Of a stretch of 47,575 nt of DNA, positions 7,771-15,262 are shown piece after piece (positions within the stretch are counted from its first letter, which is position 1; each line of letters starts with the position of its first letter). The notes under the pieces were generated by a model, which was not told the origin of the DNA, ran no database searches, and was given only the letters and a program-made list of their open reading frames with translations. Made by a program: the position numbers and the translations under genes. Source of the stretch: Chlorobiota bacterium. Lineage in GTDB: Bacteria > Bacteroidota > Bacteroidia > Bacteroidales > F082. Location: assembly GCA_030596395.1 (NCBI GenBank), contig JAUVKF010000018.1, forward strand, positions 1-47,575, in the 5' to 3' direction.

Positions 7771-9450
7771 ATGATCAGATATCTGCTGGAAAAATATCAT
7801 CATACAATTAAAAACCTATTTTATCTATTCCCTGGATTATTAATAGTTATTGTAATAAATGGATGTAATTCTAATACTCATCAACATACTAAAAAATCAA
7901 TCTTTCGATACAACGAAGCTGCAGGTATCGTTAACCTTGATCCTGCCTTTGCGCGCGACCAGGCACATATATGGGTTTGTAACCAGTTGTATAATGGGTT
8001 GGTGCAATTAGATGACAGCTTGAATGTATTACCCTGTGTTGCAAAACGATGGGATATTTCAGAGGATGGCTTGACTTATATATTTCATTTACTTAACGAT
8101 GTATTCTTTCATCAGAATGGCGTATTTGAAAAGGGAACAAGAAGAGTAACAGCCCATGATTTTGTATACAGCTTTAACCGTCTTATTGATCCTGCAACTG
8201 CTTCACCCGGATCGTGGGTTTTTGCACAAGTGCAGAGAAAAGGGGAGGAGGCTGCTTTTTTTGCTGATAATGATTCAACTCTCGTTATAAAACTGGATAA
8301 GCCTTATCCTCCATTTTTGGGGATTCTTACCATGCAATACTGTTCTGTAATTCCCCGGGAAGCTGTTGAAGAATTTGGTAGTGAGTTTCGAAAAAATCCG
8401 GTAGGTACAGGCCCTTTCTTTCTCAAAAAATGGGAAGAAAATATTAAAATGGTGTTGCAGAAAAACCAGCAGTATTTTGAAAAAGAAAACGGACAACAAT
8501 TACCCTGGCTCGATGCTATATCCATCTCTTTCCTGAGAGATAAAATGACTGCATTTCTGGAATTTACACAGGGTAATCTCGATTTCATTTCAGGTATTGA
8601 CGCCTCCTATAAAGATGAAGTTTTAACAAGGGACGGACAGCTTAGGGAAAAGTATAATGCCATGTTTCGGATGATTAGCGTGGCCTACCTGAATACTGAA
8701 TATTTTGGGATCCTCGTTGATAAAAACCTGACAAACGTAAAAACCAGCCCTTTGCAATATAAAGCAATCAGACAGGCCATTAATTACGGTTTCGACCGGA
8801 CAAAGATGATCAGGTATTTACGCAACGGGATCGGAATTCCGGGAACGAAAGGGATGATCCCGAAAGGTATGCCCGCTTTTAACGAGCAGGCAAATTATGG
8901 TTATTCCTACAATCCTGAAAAGGCCAGGGAGTTAGTTGCTGAGGCAGGATACAACTCCGGCAATCCCATGCCACCCATTACTTTGGTTACAACTGCTGAT
9001 TACCTTGATTTATGCAAATTTGTGCAGGCACAATTACAGGATATTGGTTTTACAATTGAGATTGAAGTCTCAGCTCCTGCGGCGGTTATTGAAAGAAGGG
9101 CACAGTCGCGAATAAATTTTTTCAGGGCGTCTTGGATTGCCGACTACCCTGATGAGGAAAATTACCTCTCGCTATTTTATTCCAAAAATTTTGCGCCCAA
9201 CGGGCCTAATTACACTCATTTCTCCAATGCTCTGTTTGATTCGCTTTATGTACAAACCATTCAGGAAACAAATAAAAGCATTCGTCTTGCTTTATACCGT
9301 GAAATGGATAGCATCGTGATGCAAGAGGCGCCTGTCGTAGTACTTTATTATGACCAGTCCCTGCGTTTTGTCCGTAATAATATTGAAGGCCTGACAGCTA
9401 ATCCGATTAATTTATTGACCCTGAAAAGAGTAAAAAAAGAGAAACCTTAA
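7771..9450 (+). CDS. ABC transporter substrate-binding lipoprotein, peptide/nickel family (SBP_bac_5)
   Basis: This 559-residue protein belongs to the OppA/DppA-type extracellular solute-binding family. A hydrophobic signal (about 15-30) ends in a lipobox at Cys32 (VINGCNS). The family features FRYNEAAGIVNLDPA, the fold-defining NPVGTGPFFLKKW and a C-terminal DYPDEENYLSLFYS segment are all present. The likely ligand is an oligopeptide or similar small molecule delivered to an inner-membrane permease, but no permease or ATPase gene is adjacent. It is divergent from the sulfatase. A TAGATTTG element at 7759-7766 overlaps the ATG at 7771, so if that element is the real -7 box, translation would have to start slightly downstream. 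No alternative ATG precedes the lipobox, so the annotated start is kept. Confidence 0.9.
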   Translation: MIRYLLEKYHHTIKNLFYLFPGLLIVIVINGCNSNTHQHTKKSIFRYNEAAGIVNLDPAFARDQAHIWVCNQLYNGLVQLDDSLNVLPCVAKRWDISEDGLTYIFHLLNDVFFHQNGVFEKGTRRVTAHDFVYSFNRLIDPATASPGSWVFAQVQRKGEEAAFFADNDSTLVIKLDKPYPPFLGILTMQYCSVIPREAVEEFGSEFRKNPVGTGPFFLKKWEENIKMVLQKNQQYFEKENGQQLPWLDAISISFLRDKMTAFLEFTQGNLDFISGIDASYKDEVLTRDGQLREKYNAMFRMISVAYLNTEYFGILVDKNLTNVKTSPLQYKAIRQAINYGFDRTKMIRYLRNGIGIPGTKGMIPKGMPAFNEQANYGYSYNPEKARELVAEAGYNSGNPMPPITLVTTADYLDLCKFVQAQLQDIGFTIEIEVSAPAAVIERRAQSRINFFRASWIADYPDEENYLSLFYSKNFAPNGPNYTHFSNALFDSLYVQTIQETNKSIRLALYREMDSIVMQEAPVVVLYYDQSLRFVRNNIEGLTANPINLLTLKRVKKEKP

Positions 9451-9559
9451 TCCGCTTCAATGAAACTTAATTTACACTGAGAGAATAATATGTCGTTCCA
9501 CCCCTCATTCAAAATATAATTTGTTAACAACGATTACTTTAAAAATGTTGCCTTAACAC

Positions 9560-9589
9560 TTGGTAATCAATTCTATTTTTGTATTTTTG
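9560..9589 (+). promoter_or_regulatory. Promoter of the thrS operon
   Basis: TTG at 9560-9562, a 19-bp spacer, and TATTTTTG at 9582-9589 match the Bacteroidota primary sigma consensus (TTG, 17-20 bp, TAnnTTTG). A second TATTTTTG directly upstream (9574-9581) has a poorer spacing to any TTG. The leader to the thrS ATG would be about 25 nt. Confidence 0.65.
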
Positions 9590-9619
9590 CGGCCAATTTT
9601 CTCCTTAGAAAAACAATAA

Positions 9620-11560
9620 ATGATCAAAATAACATTACCGGATAATTCAGTTAAGCAATACGAATCGCGTGTAACTTCTATGGAAATTGCCCGTGATATC
9701 AGCGAAGGATTGGCACGTAATGTACTGGCAGCTAAAGTAAATGGAGAGGTCATAGGCGCCAACATGCCAATTACTGAAGATGCCAGCGTGCAATTGCTTA
9801 CATGGAATGACAGGGATGGTAAAGCTGCCATGTGGCACTCTTCGGCTCACCTGATGGCTGAAGCTATTGAGTTGCTTTATCCCGGCGTTAAATTCGGTAT
9901 TGGTCCTGATATTGAAAATGGCTTTTATTACGACATCGATTTTATGGATTACGAGATATCTGAAAAAGATTTTGGAAAAATAGAAACTAAGATGTTAGAA
10001 CTGGCACGCGAGAAACAGACTTTTGTTAGAAAGGAAGTGCCTAAAAAGGAAGCTATTGCTTATTTCACCAAAAAAAATGACGAGTACAAGCTGGAATTGA
10101 TCGATGGTCTTGAGGATGGAGATATTACTTTTTACACCAGCGGTTATTTTACTGATTTGTGCCGTGGACCACATATACCTGATACCAGTTGGGTGAAGGC
10201 AATAAAACTTTTAAAAGTTGCCGGAGCCTACTGGCGTGGCGATGAAAACCGCAAACAGCTCACCCGTATTTATGGCATCACTTTCCCTAAAAAGAAAGAA
10301 CTTGATGAGTACCTTCTGATGCTGGAAGAGGCCAAAAAACGCGATCACAGGGTATTGGGAAAAGAACTGGAATTGTTCACATTTTCGCAAAATGTTGGCC
10401 TGGGTTTGCCATTGTGGTTACCCAAAGGCGCTGAGTTGCGTGAGAGGCTTGAACAATATCTGAAACGTGTTCAGAAAGAAGCCGGCTATGAACCTGTGAT
10501 CACGCCGCATATTGGTAATGTGAACCTCTATAAAAAGTCGGGGCATTTCGACAAGTATGGTAAAGAATCGTTTCAACCTATCAAAACACCGGTTGAGGGT
10601 GAGGAGTTTTTTCTGAAACCGATGAATTGTCCGCACCATTGCGAAATTTATAATTCAAAACCACATTCCTATAAAGAACTTCCTATCAGGTACGCCGAAT
10701 TTGGTACAGTGTACCGTTACGAACAAAGTGGCGAATTGCATGGCCTAACACGTGTGAGGAGCTTTACACAGGATGACGCTCATATTTTCTGTACTCCTGA
10801 ACAAATTAAACCTGAGTTTAATAATGTTATTGACATTATACAACAGATATTCAGGGCGCTTGATTTTAAGGATGTAAAAGTTCAAATATCGTTAGGTGAT
10901 CCTGACCAGCCTGAAAAATACATTGGCGACAGGGAGAATTGGGAAAAGGCAGAAAGAGCCATCATCGAAGTTGCTGAAGAAAGAGGATTAAATGCAGATA
11001 CTATAATTGGCGAAGCAGCATTTTACGGCCCCAAGATGGACTTTATGGTAAGGGATGCCATTGGCCGTGAATGGCAGTTGGGAACCATCCAGGTTGATTA
11101 CAATTTGCCTGACAGGTTTGATCTGACTTATGTTGGAGCCGACAATGAAAAACATCGACCGGTGATGATTCATAGAGCCCCGTTTGGTTCGATGGAACGC
11201 TTTGTTGCAGTATTGATCGAACATTGTGCCGGTAATTTCCCCCTCTGGTTAACCCCTGATCAGGTTGTAATTTTACCAATCAGTGAAAAATATCAGGAAT
11301 ACGCTGAAAAAGTTTTACATTTGCTTAAACAGCAGAATATTCGAGGAGGGATTGACGGAAGGAGCGAAAAGACAGGAAGGAAGATCAGGGATGCTGAGAT
11401 TAAAAAAATACCTTTTATGCTGATCGTTGGAGAGCGTGAAGAAAGTGAAGGAACAATATCAGTAAGAAGGCATGGAAAAGGCGATATAGGATCATTTTCA
11501 ATTGATATGTTTACAAAAATGGTAAATGATGAAGTTGAGGAATTGATCAACATAAATTAA
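9620..11560 (+). CDS. thrS: Threonine--tRNA ligase
   Basis: This 646-residue protein charges tRNA-Thr with threonine in the cytoplasm. In order it has an N-terminal TGS domain (about 1-60), the editing (SAD) domain with [10 protein letters not shown] near residue 74, the class II catalytic core with the zinc cysteine in [12 protein letters not shown], the motif [20 protein letters not shown], and a C-terminal anticodon-binding domain (from about 545, [10 protein letters not shown]). Length and domain order are standard. It is the first gene of the conserved thrS-infC-rpmI-rplT cluster. A 120-bp palindrome separates it from infC. Confidence 0.98.
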   Translation: MIKITLPDNSVKQYESRVTSMEIARDISEGLARNVLAAKVNGEVIGANMPITEDASVQLLTWNDRDGKAAMWHSSAHLMAEAIELLYPGVKFGIGPDIENGFYYDIDFMDYEISEKDFGKIETKMLELAREKQTFVRKEVPKKEAIAYFTKKNDEYKLELIDGLEDGDITFYTSGYFTDLCRGPHIPDTSWVKAIKLLKVAGAYWRGDENRKQLTRIYGITFPKKKELDEYLLMLEEAKKRDHRVLGKELELFTFSQNVGLGLPLWLPKGAELRERLEQYLKRVQKEAGYEPVITPHIGNVNLYKKSGHFDKYGKESFQPIKTPVEGEEFFLKPMNCPHHCEIYNSKPHSYKELPIRYAEFGTVYRYEQSGELHGLTRVRSFTQDDAHIFCTPEQIKPEFNNVIDIIQQIFRALDFKDVKVQISLGDPDQPEKYIGDRENWEKAERAIIEVAEERGLNADTIIGEAAFYGPKMDFMVRDAIGREWQLGTIQVDYNLPDRFDLTYVGADNEKHRPVMIHRAPFGSMERFVAVLIEHCAGNFPLWLTPDQVVILPISEKYQEYAEKVLHLLKQQNIRGGIDGRSEKTGRKIRDAEIKKIPFMLIVGEREESEGTISVRRHGKGDIGSFSIDMFTKMVNDEVEELININ

Positions 11561-11579
11561 ATTCTGTTCATAAATTCAA

Positions 11580-11700
11580 GTGTTTGATCGAGAAAGTTCG
11601 TTTTCAAGGCTTGTGAAGTCACAAAAAGCGGAGTCTACTAATGTAAATGAGCATTTTTGTGACAAGCGTAACGAAGAAAACGGACTTTATAGACAAACAC
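11580..11700. repeat. Long imperfect inverted repeat B between thrS and infC
   Basis: Outer arms GTGTTTGATC (11580-11589) and AGACAAACAC (11691-11700) pair. Next come AAAGTTCGTTTTC against GAAAACGGACTTT, and an inner stem GTCACAAAAA against TTTTTGTGAC, around a centre near 11640. The architecture resembles the palindromes at 349-512 and 19793-19953. Being inside a translation operon, it may form a large RNA hairpin in the mRNA ahead of infC. Confidence 0.75.
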
Positions 11701-11726
11701 TAATTAAATAAAGTATTAATAAACAT

Positions 11727-11743
11727 AGGAGGACAAAACAATA
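11727..11743 (+). promoter_or_regulatory. Shine-Dalgarno and AUA start codon of infC
   Basis: AGGAGGA (11727-11733) is complementary to the anti-SD of 16S rRNA and lies 7 bp before ATA (11741-11743). The reading frame and the conserved residues after it fix ATA as the start codon; no other plausible start keeps the full N-terminal domain. Confidence 0.85.
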
Positions 11744-12292
11744 GCACAATTTAGAGGTAGAAGGCCACGGAAGCCCTGGAAAAGACCTGAAGATCCAAAC
11801 AAGATAAACCAACGAATAACCGCACCCGTCGTTCGGGTTGTTGGCGAGAATATTGAAAGTGGAATATATCAGTTACGAGAAGCTTTGGATATTGCTGATC
11901 AGCAGGATCTTGACCTTGTGGAAATATCACCCACTGCCAATCCGCCGGTTTGCAAGGTGATGGACTACAAAAAGTTTTTGTACGAACAAAAGAAAAAGCA
12001 AAAGGAGATCAAAGCCAAAACAGCTAAGGTAATTGTTAAAGAGATCAGGCTTGGGCCTAACATCGACGACCATGATTTCAATTTTAAATTGAAACATGCT
12101 GAAAAATTCCTGCAGGACGGCGCAAAGGTTAAAGTCGATGTATTTTTTAAAGGCCGATCGATCATTTACAAAGACAAAGGAGAAGTTGTACTATTACGTT
12201 TTGCACAAGAGTTAGAAGAGTTTGGCAAGGTTGAGAGACTGCCGAAACTCGAAGGGAAAAGGATGATCATGATCATTGCACCAAAAAAGTAA
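11741..12292 (+). CDS. infC: Translation initiation factor IF-3, AUA start codon
   Basis: IF-3 binds the 30S subunit and checks the start codon and initiator tRNA. The open frame has no ATG, GTG or TTG at the proper N-terminus. Translation in frame from ATA at 11741-11743 gives the normal basic start (M)[13 protein letters not shown] and the family motif [17 protein letters not shown] at 11885 would delete the N-terminal 48 residues. A strong Shine-Dalgarno AGGAGGA lies at 11727-11733, 7 bp before the ATA, unusual for this phylum. The 183-residue length fits the family, and the C-terminal domain ends with [12 protein letters not shown]-3 represses its own mRNA in E. coli through a non-standard AUU start, so the same autoregulation is probable here. 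Confidence 0.95.
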   Translation: MAQFRGRRPRKPWKRPEDPNKINQRITAPVVRVVGENIESGIYQLREALDIADQQDLDLVEISPTANPPVCKVMDYKKFLYEQKKKQKEIKAKTAKVIVKEIRLGPNIDDHDFNFKLKHAEKFLQDGAKVKVDVFFKGRSIIYKDKGEVVLLRFAQELEEFGKVERLPKLEGKRMIMIIAPKK

Positions 12293-12328
12293 ACCTTTTA
12301 ATTTTAATTATATAAATAGTATTAAGTA

Positions 12329-12523
12329 ATGCCAAAAATGAAAACAAAATCCGGGGCCAAAAAAAGGTTCAAGTTGACGGGTTCCGGTAAAATCAAAAGG
12401 AAGCATGCTTACAAAAGTCACATTCTGACAAAGAAGTCAAAAAAGCGGAAACGTAACCTGACTTATTTTACGACTGTTGACAAAGCAGATGAAAAGAACA
12501 TCAGACGGATGCTTCACAGTTAA
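12329..12523 (+). CDS. rpmI: 50S ribosomal protein bL35
   Basis: This 64-residue basic protein starts [24 protein letters not shown], the bL35 signature, and ends [18 protein letters not shown]. It is a structural protein of the large subunit. It lies 36 bp after infC and 83 bp before rplT in the conserved order. The start is the ATG at 12329; no clear Shine-Dalgarno is seen, as usual here. Confidence 0.97.
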   Translation: MPKMKTKSGAKKRFKLTGSGKIKRKHAYKSHILTKKSKKRKRNLTYFTTVDKADEKNIRRMLHS

Positions 12524-12546
12524 TTAAATCAATGTTTAACTTTTAT

Positions 12547-12587
12547 TATGGCCCGATAAAGTTTTCGTCAGCTGACGAAGCGCCATA
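12547..12587. repeat. Hairpin with CGTCAGCTGACG core between rpmI and rplT
   Basis: Outer arms TATGGC (12547-12552) and GCCATA (12582-12587) enclose the perfect 16-bp palindrome TTCGTCAGCTGACGAA (12564-12579). The 12-bp core CGTCAGCTGACG recurs in the first tandem repeat unit (13178-13189). It looks like a small palindromic insertion of REP type; in mRNA it would form a stable stem between two ribosomal protein cistrons. Confidence 0.65.
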
Positions 12588-12606
12588 GTGAAAAAATTAA
12601 GTAAAA

Positions 12607-12951
12607 ATGCCAAGATCAGTAAATACAGTTGCCTCAAGGGCACGTAGAAAAAAGATCATGAAGGAGACCAAAGGACAATTTGGTCGCCGGAAGAACGTCT
12701 GGACGATCGCAAAAAATGCTTACGAAAAAGGCATGGTATATGCCTACCGCGACAGACGCACCAAGAAACGCAATTTCAGAGCATTGTGGATCCAGAGGAT
12801 CAATGCAGGAGCCAGGGAGCATGGAATGTCTTACTCCGTATTTATGGGTAAACTTCATGCTAAAAACATCGAGATCAGCCGTAAAGTGCTGGCCGACCTG
12901 GCCATGAATAATCCCGAAGCTTTCAAAGCCATCGTGGATGCTGTGAAGTAA
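12607..12951 (+). CDS. rplT: 50S ribosomal protein bL20
   Basis: This 114-residue basic protein starts [19 protein letters not shown] and contains the conserved [17 protein letters not shown]. It binds 23S rRNA early in 50S assembly. It is the last gene of the operon, followed after 22 bp by an intrinsic terminator. In E. coli L20 represses rpmI-rplT translation; no matching RNA structure can be identified here by eye. Confidence 0.97.
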   Translation: MPRSVNTVASRARRKKIMKETKGQFGRRKNVWTIAKNAYEKGMVYAYRDRRTKKRNFRALWIQRINAGAREHGMSYSVFMGKLHAKNIEISRKVLADLAMNNPEAFKAIVDAVK

Positions 12952-12973
12952 ACTTACAGATATTTAAAAGGAG

Positions 12974-13004
12974 ACTCCGGTTGCGAAAGTGGCCGGAGTT
13001 TTTT
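12974..13004 (+). terminator. Intrinsic terminator of the thrS-rplT operon
   Basis: Stem ACTCCGG (12974-12980) pairs with CCGGAGT (12993-12999), has a 12-nt loop and is followed by a T-run. It lies 22 bp after the rplT stop. Confidence 0.88.
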
Positions 13005-13024
13005 GTTTGAAAATAACCGTTAAA

Positions 13025-13061
13025 TTGCCTGCCTTTGCCGAAGCGGCTTCGCGCAGGCAGG
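13025..13061. repeat. GC-rich REP-like palindrome ahead of the tandem repeats
   Basis: CCTGCC near 13028 pairs with GGCAGG near 13055, and the inner GAAGC and GCTTC arms add to the stem. A comparable GC-rich palindrome (CCCGCC...GGGCGG, about 13336-13364) sits inside the second tandem unit. These look like small secondary insertions into the repeat family. Confidence 0.6.
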
Positions 13062-13965
13062 TGAGGCATCTTCAGGCAGGATTGTGCGATAGCATGCCGC
13101 GACAATCCCAAACTTATGAAATTTCAATTAACCAATTTACTATCCAATTTCAGTTGTTTGGGACTCCCGCAGTCGTCCGTCAGCTGACGGACTCCTTCGG
13201 AGTTAAACGTTAGTTGGAGGCTTGGTTTTTCAATTGTCAGTTTACCCTGCCTCATGTCAACGGTTGAAGCCGAGGAAAATAACCGTTTAATCGTGAGGCA
13301 TCTTCAGGTAGGATTGTGTGATAGCATGCCACGACCCGCCTTCGCTACGCTACGGTCGGGCGGACAGTCCTAAACTTATGAAATTTCAATTAACCAATTT
13401 ATTATTCAATTTCAGTTATTTGGGACTTCCGCAATCGCTACCATTCTTTTCGGAATGGAACTCCTTCGGAGCTAAACGAGAGTTGGAGGCTTGGTTTTTC
13501 AATTGTCAGTTTACCCTGCCTCATGTCAAGTTTTTTGTGTTAAATAAAAGAATCGTTTAATTCTGAGGCACTATCAGGCAGGCATAAGCAATGGAGTGCC
13601 GTGAGAATCCCAATGTTATGAAATTTCAATTAACCAATTCACTATCCAATTTCAGTTATTTGGGACTCCCGCAGTCGCTACCATTCTTTTCGGAATGGAA
13701 CTCCTTCGGAGCTAAACGAGAGTTGGAGGCTTGGTTTTTCAGTTGTCAGTTTACCTTGCCTCATGTCAAGTTTTTTGTGCTAAATAAAAGAATCGTTTAA
13801 TTCTGAGGCACTATCAGGTAGGCATAAGCAATGGAGTGCCGTGAGAATCCCAATGTTATGAAATTTCAATTAACCAACTTACTATCCAATTTCAATTGTT
13901 TGGGACTCCCTCAGTCGCTACCATTCTTTTCGGAATGGAACTCCTTCGGAGCTAAACGAGAGTTG
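13062..13965. repeat. Four tandem copies of a structured roughly 200-nt element
   Basis: Units lie at 13062-13254, 13294-13523, 13564-13763 and 13804-13965 (the last truncated). The three complete units open with TGAGGCA and close with TGCCTCA, which pair. Inside, TCCCAA pairs with TTGGGA and TGAAATT with AATTTCA, followed by a CCATTC/GAATGG hairpin and a CTCC-TTC-GGAG hairpin. In unit 1 the CCATTC hairpin is replaced by the unrelated palindrome GTCCGTCAGCTGACGGAC. In unit 2, TCCTAA still pairs with TTGGGA through a G-U pair. Short open frames starting MKFQLTN occur in each unit, but changes between copies do not favour synonymous sites. The stretch fills the gap between rplT and the DUF1684 gene. 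Structured RNA or DNA is favoured over protein coding; the function is unknown. Confidence 0.75.
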
Positions 13966-13972
13966 TAATGTG

Positions 13973-14638
13973 CTATTTATAAGCCTTCTCCCCTGCAAAC
14001 ACAGATAATTCCAAAGTATTATTAAATGGTACAAGCGGACAGGACCAACGGTCGGAATAAGCACAATATGGATTGTACACGTTATTAAAGTCAAGTTTAA
14101 ATTGCTCTGATTCGGGTATCTTGATATCAATATACCTTCCACCGCCGTAAGTAGTAAACTCGTTGGTGTTGTCATAAAAAGGAATGAACAGCATTCCGCC
14201 ATACTCGGGATGATCTTTATAATCCATATTCTGATAGGCAATTAATTCACAGAGGGTATCTTTTAATGCAAACTCCAGAAAGCCGTATATCCGGTAATTC
14301 GGTTGCCTGTCAGTGGTTGTTGGCATTTTAAAAGGAGGATAAGTTGTATCAACTTTTATCCTGGCATCAATCAGATACTGCATATCCGGGTAGAAATATT
14401 GTAATCCTTTTTCTGCAAAATGAGTCCGCTCATCTTCATTAAACCTTGAAGTTGTTGTATCGATTAAATCATAATCTTTTTGTTTTCTTTCTTTTAATAA
14501 GCTGTCGATATATTCCGACCCTGAGATGTTAGCATGATGATCATCACAACTGACAATAAAAACGAATAAAAACAATGTGAGAAATGCTGAAAATAAACTG
14601 ATTACCTGAATGCCTGATACTGAATTGTACTTGTCCAC
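13973..14638 (-). CDS. DUF1684 family lipoprotein
   Basis: This protein of about 221 residues is read from a GTG at 14638-14636. That start puts Lys at position 3, a hydrophobic stretch and a lipobox Cys (VFIVSCDDHH) in a normal signal-peptide layout. The DUF1684 core is clear: GFLEFALKDTLCELIAYQN, LFIPFYDNTNEFTTYGGGRY and the end CAYSDRWSCPLVPFNNTLEL followed by AGEK. The biochemical role of DUF1684 is not known to me. The open frame extends upstream to an ATG at 14818, but that extra part is antisense to a pdxH remnant and is probably fortuitous. The gene ends 8 bp from the tandem repeats. Confidence 0.82.
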   Translation of the reverse strand: MDKYNSVSGIQVISLFSAFLTLFLFVFIVSCDDHHANISGSEYIDSLLKERKQKDYDLIDTTTSRFNEDERTHFAEKGLQYFYPDMQYLIDARIKVDTTYPPFKMPTTTDRQPNYRIYGFLEFALKDTLCELIAYQNMDYKDHPEYGGMLFIPFYDNTNEFTTYGGGRYIDIKIPESEQFKLDFNNVYNPYCAYSDRWSCPLVPFNNTLELSVFAGEKAYK

Positions 14639-14641
14639 TTT

Positions 14642-14878
14642 TTGTTTGCTGTTAATATTACATTTGTCAAAAGTAAAGAAATTGATAGTCTGGAAGATTT
14701 GAAGAAACAAGCCAATGAATTTGATAAAAGCAAGGTTAAACTTCCTGATTACTGGGGCGGCTATAGTATTCATCCAAATTATTATGAATTCTGGCAGGGC
14801 GGAAAAAACCGTATGCACGACAGGATCAGTTACAGATTAATGAGAAATATATGGAAACGTGTTCGGCTGGCTCCTTAA
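14642..14878 (+). pseudogene. pdxH: 3' remnant of pyridoxamine 5'-phosphate oxidase
   Basis: The plus-strand frame contains the conserved C-terminus of PdxH: LPDYWGGYSIHPNYYEFWQG, then NRMHDRISYR and the terminal RLAP before TAA (14876-14878). PdxH oxidises pyridoxamine or pyridoxine phosphate to PLP and is normally about 210 residues. Only about the last 65-70 are present, and homology appears to start near 14672. The ATG at 14642 is incidental. The rest of the gene is replaced by the minus-strand DUF1684 gene, so this is a truncated, presumably inactive copy. A complete pdxH may exist elsewhere. Confidence 0.82.
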
Positions 14879-14880
14879 CA

Positions 14881-15153
14881 CTAATTAAGATTAATCTTAT
14901 TCACTTCGACTAAAACTGCATCGGTTCCATCCCTCTTTTCAATTAGCGCCAACTCCTTAAGCTCCATCACAACTTTGTTTATTTCTTCATCAGTGAAGCT
15001 TTTTTCTTTGGCTGCTTCTTCAAGGGTGCCCCAGATGGGTTCGCCACACATAATGCACCGGATGCCTTTCTCCATCAGAAAACGGACAGAAAATGAATAT
15101 GTATCTACTAATTCTTCTATGAGTATTTCCTTTGTTATTTCAGGTGATGTCAT
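14881..15153 (-). CDS. DUF1858 domain protein with CxxC motif
   Basis: This 90-residue protein, presumably cytosolic, starts MTSPEITKEILIEELVDTYS. The DUF1858 fold covers about residues 5-60 and carries GIRCIMCGEPIWGTLEEAA, with Cys33 and Cys36. The domain is found alone or fused to hybrid cluster or ScdA-type redox proteins, where the cysteines may bind metal or act in redox chemistry; the exact role is unknown. It starts 109 bp from the DUF4301 stop, in the same direction. It converges with the pdxH remnant, 2 bp apart. Confidence 0.85.
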   Translation of the reverse strand: MTSPEITKEILIEELVDTYSFSVRFLMEKGIRCIMCGEPIWGTLEEAAKEKSFTDEEINKVVMELKELALIEKRDGTDAVLVEVNKINLN

Positions 15154-15262
15154 TGTATATGGTTTGATAGGATAAAACTATTAAACTTGAAAAGGTATTA
15201 ATTTGTTGTTTTATTAAAATGTTAACAATATTGTGTTAAACGAAATTAAAATCAATATTGTT

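Noticed and set aside
13318..13800. Two similar short open frames starting near MKFQLTN
   Set aside because: They are within the tandem structured repeats; copies 1 and 4 break the frame, and substitutions are not biased to synonymous sites.
13062..13965. CRISPR array
   Set aside because: The units are about 200-240 bp and similar over their whole length, with no short repeats and unique spacers of 20-40 bp; no cas genes are present.
14639..14818. N-terminal extension of the DUF1684 protein
   Set aside because: This stretch is antisense to the conserved pdxH C-terminus and places the lipoprotein signal far inside the protein.
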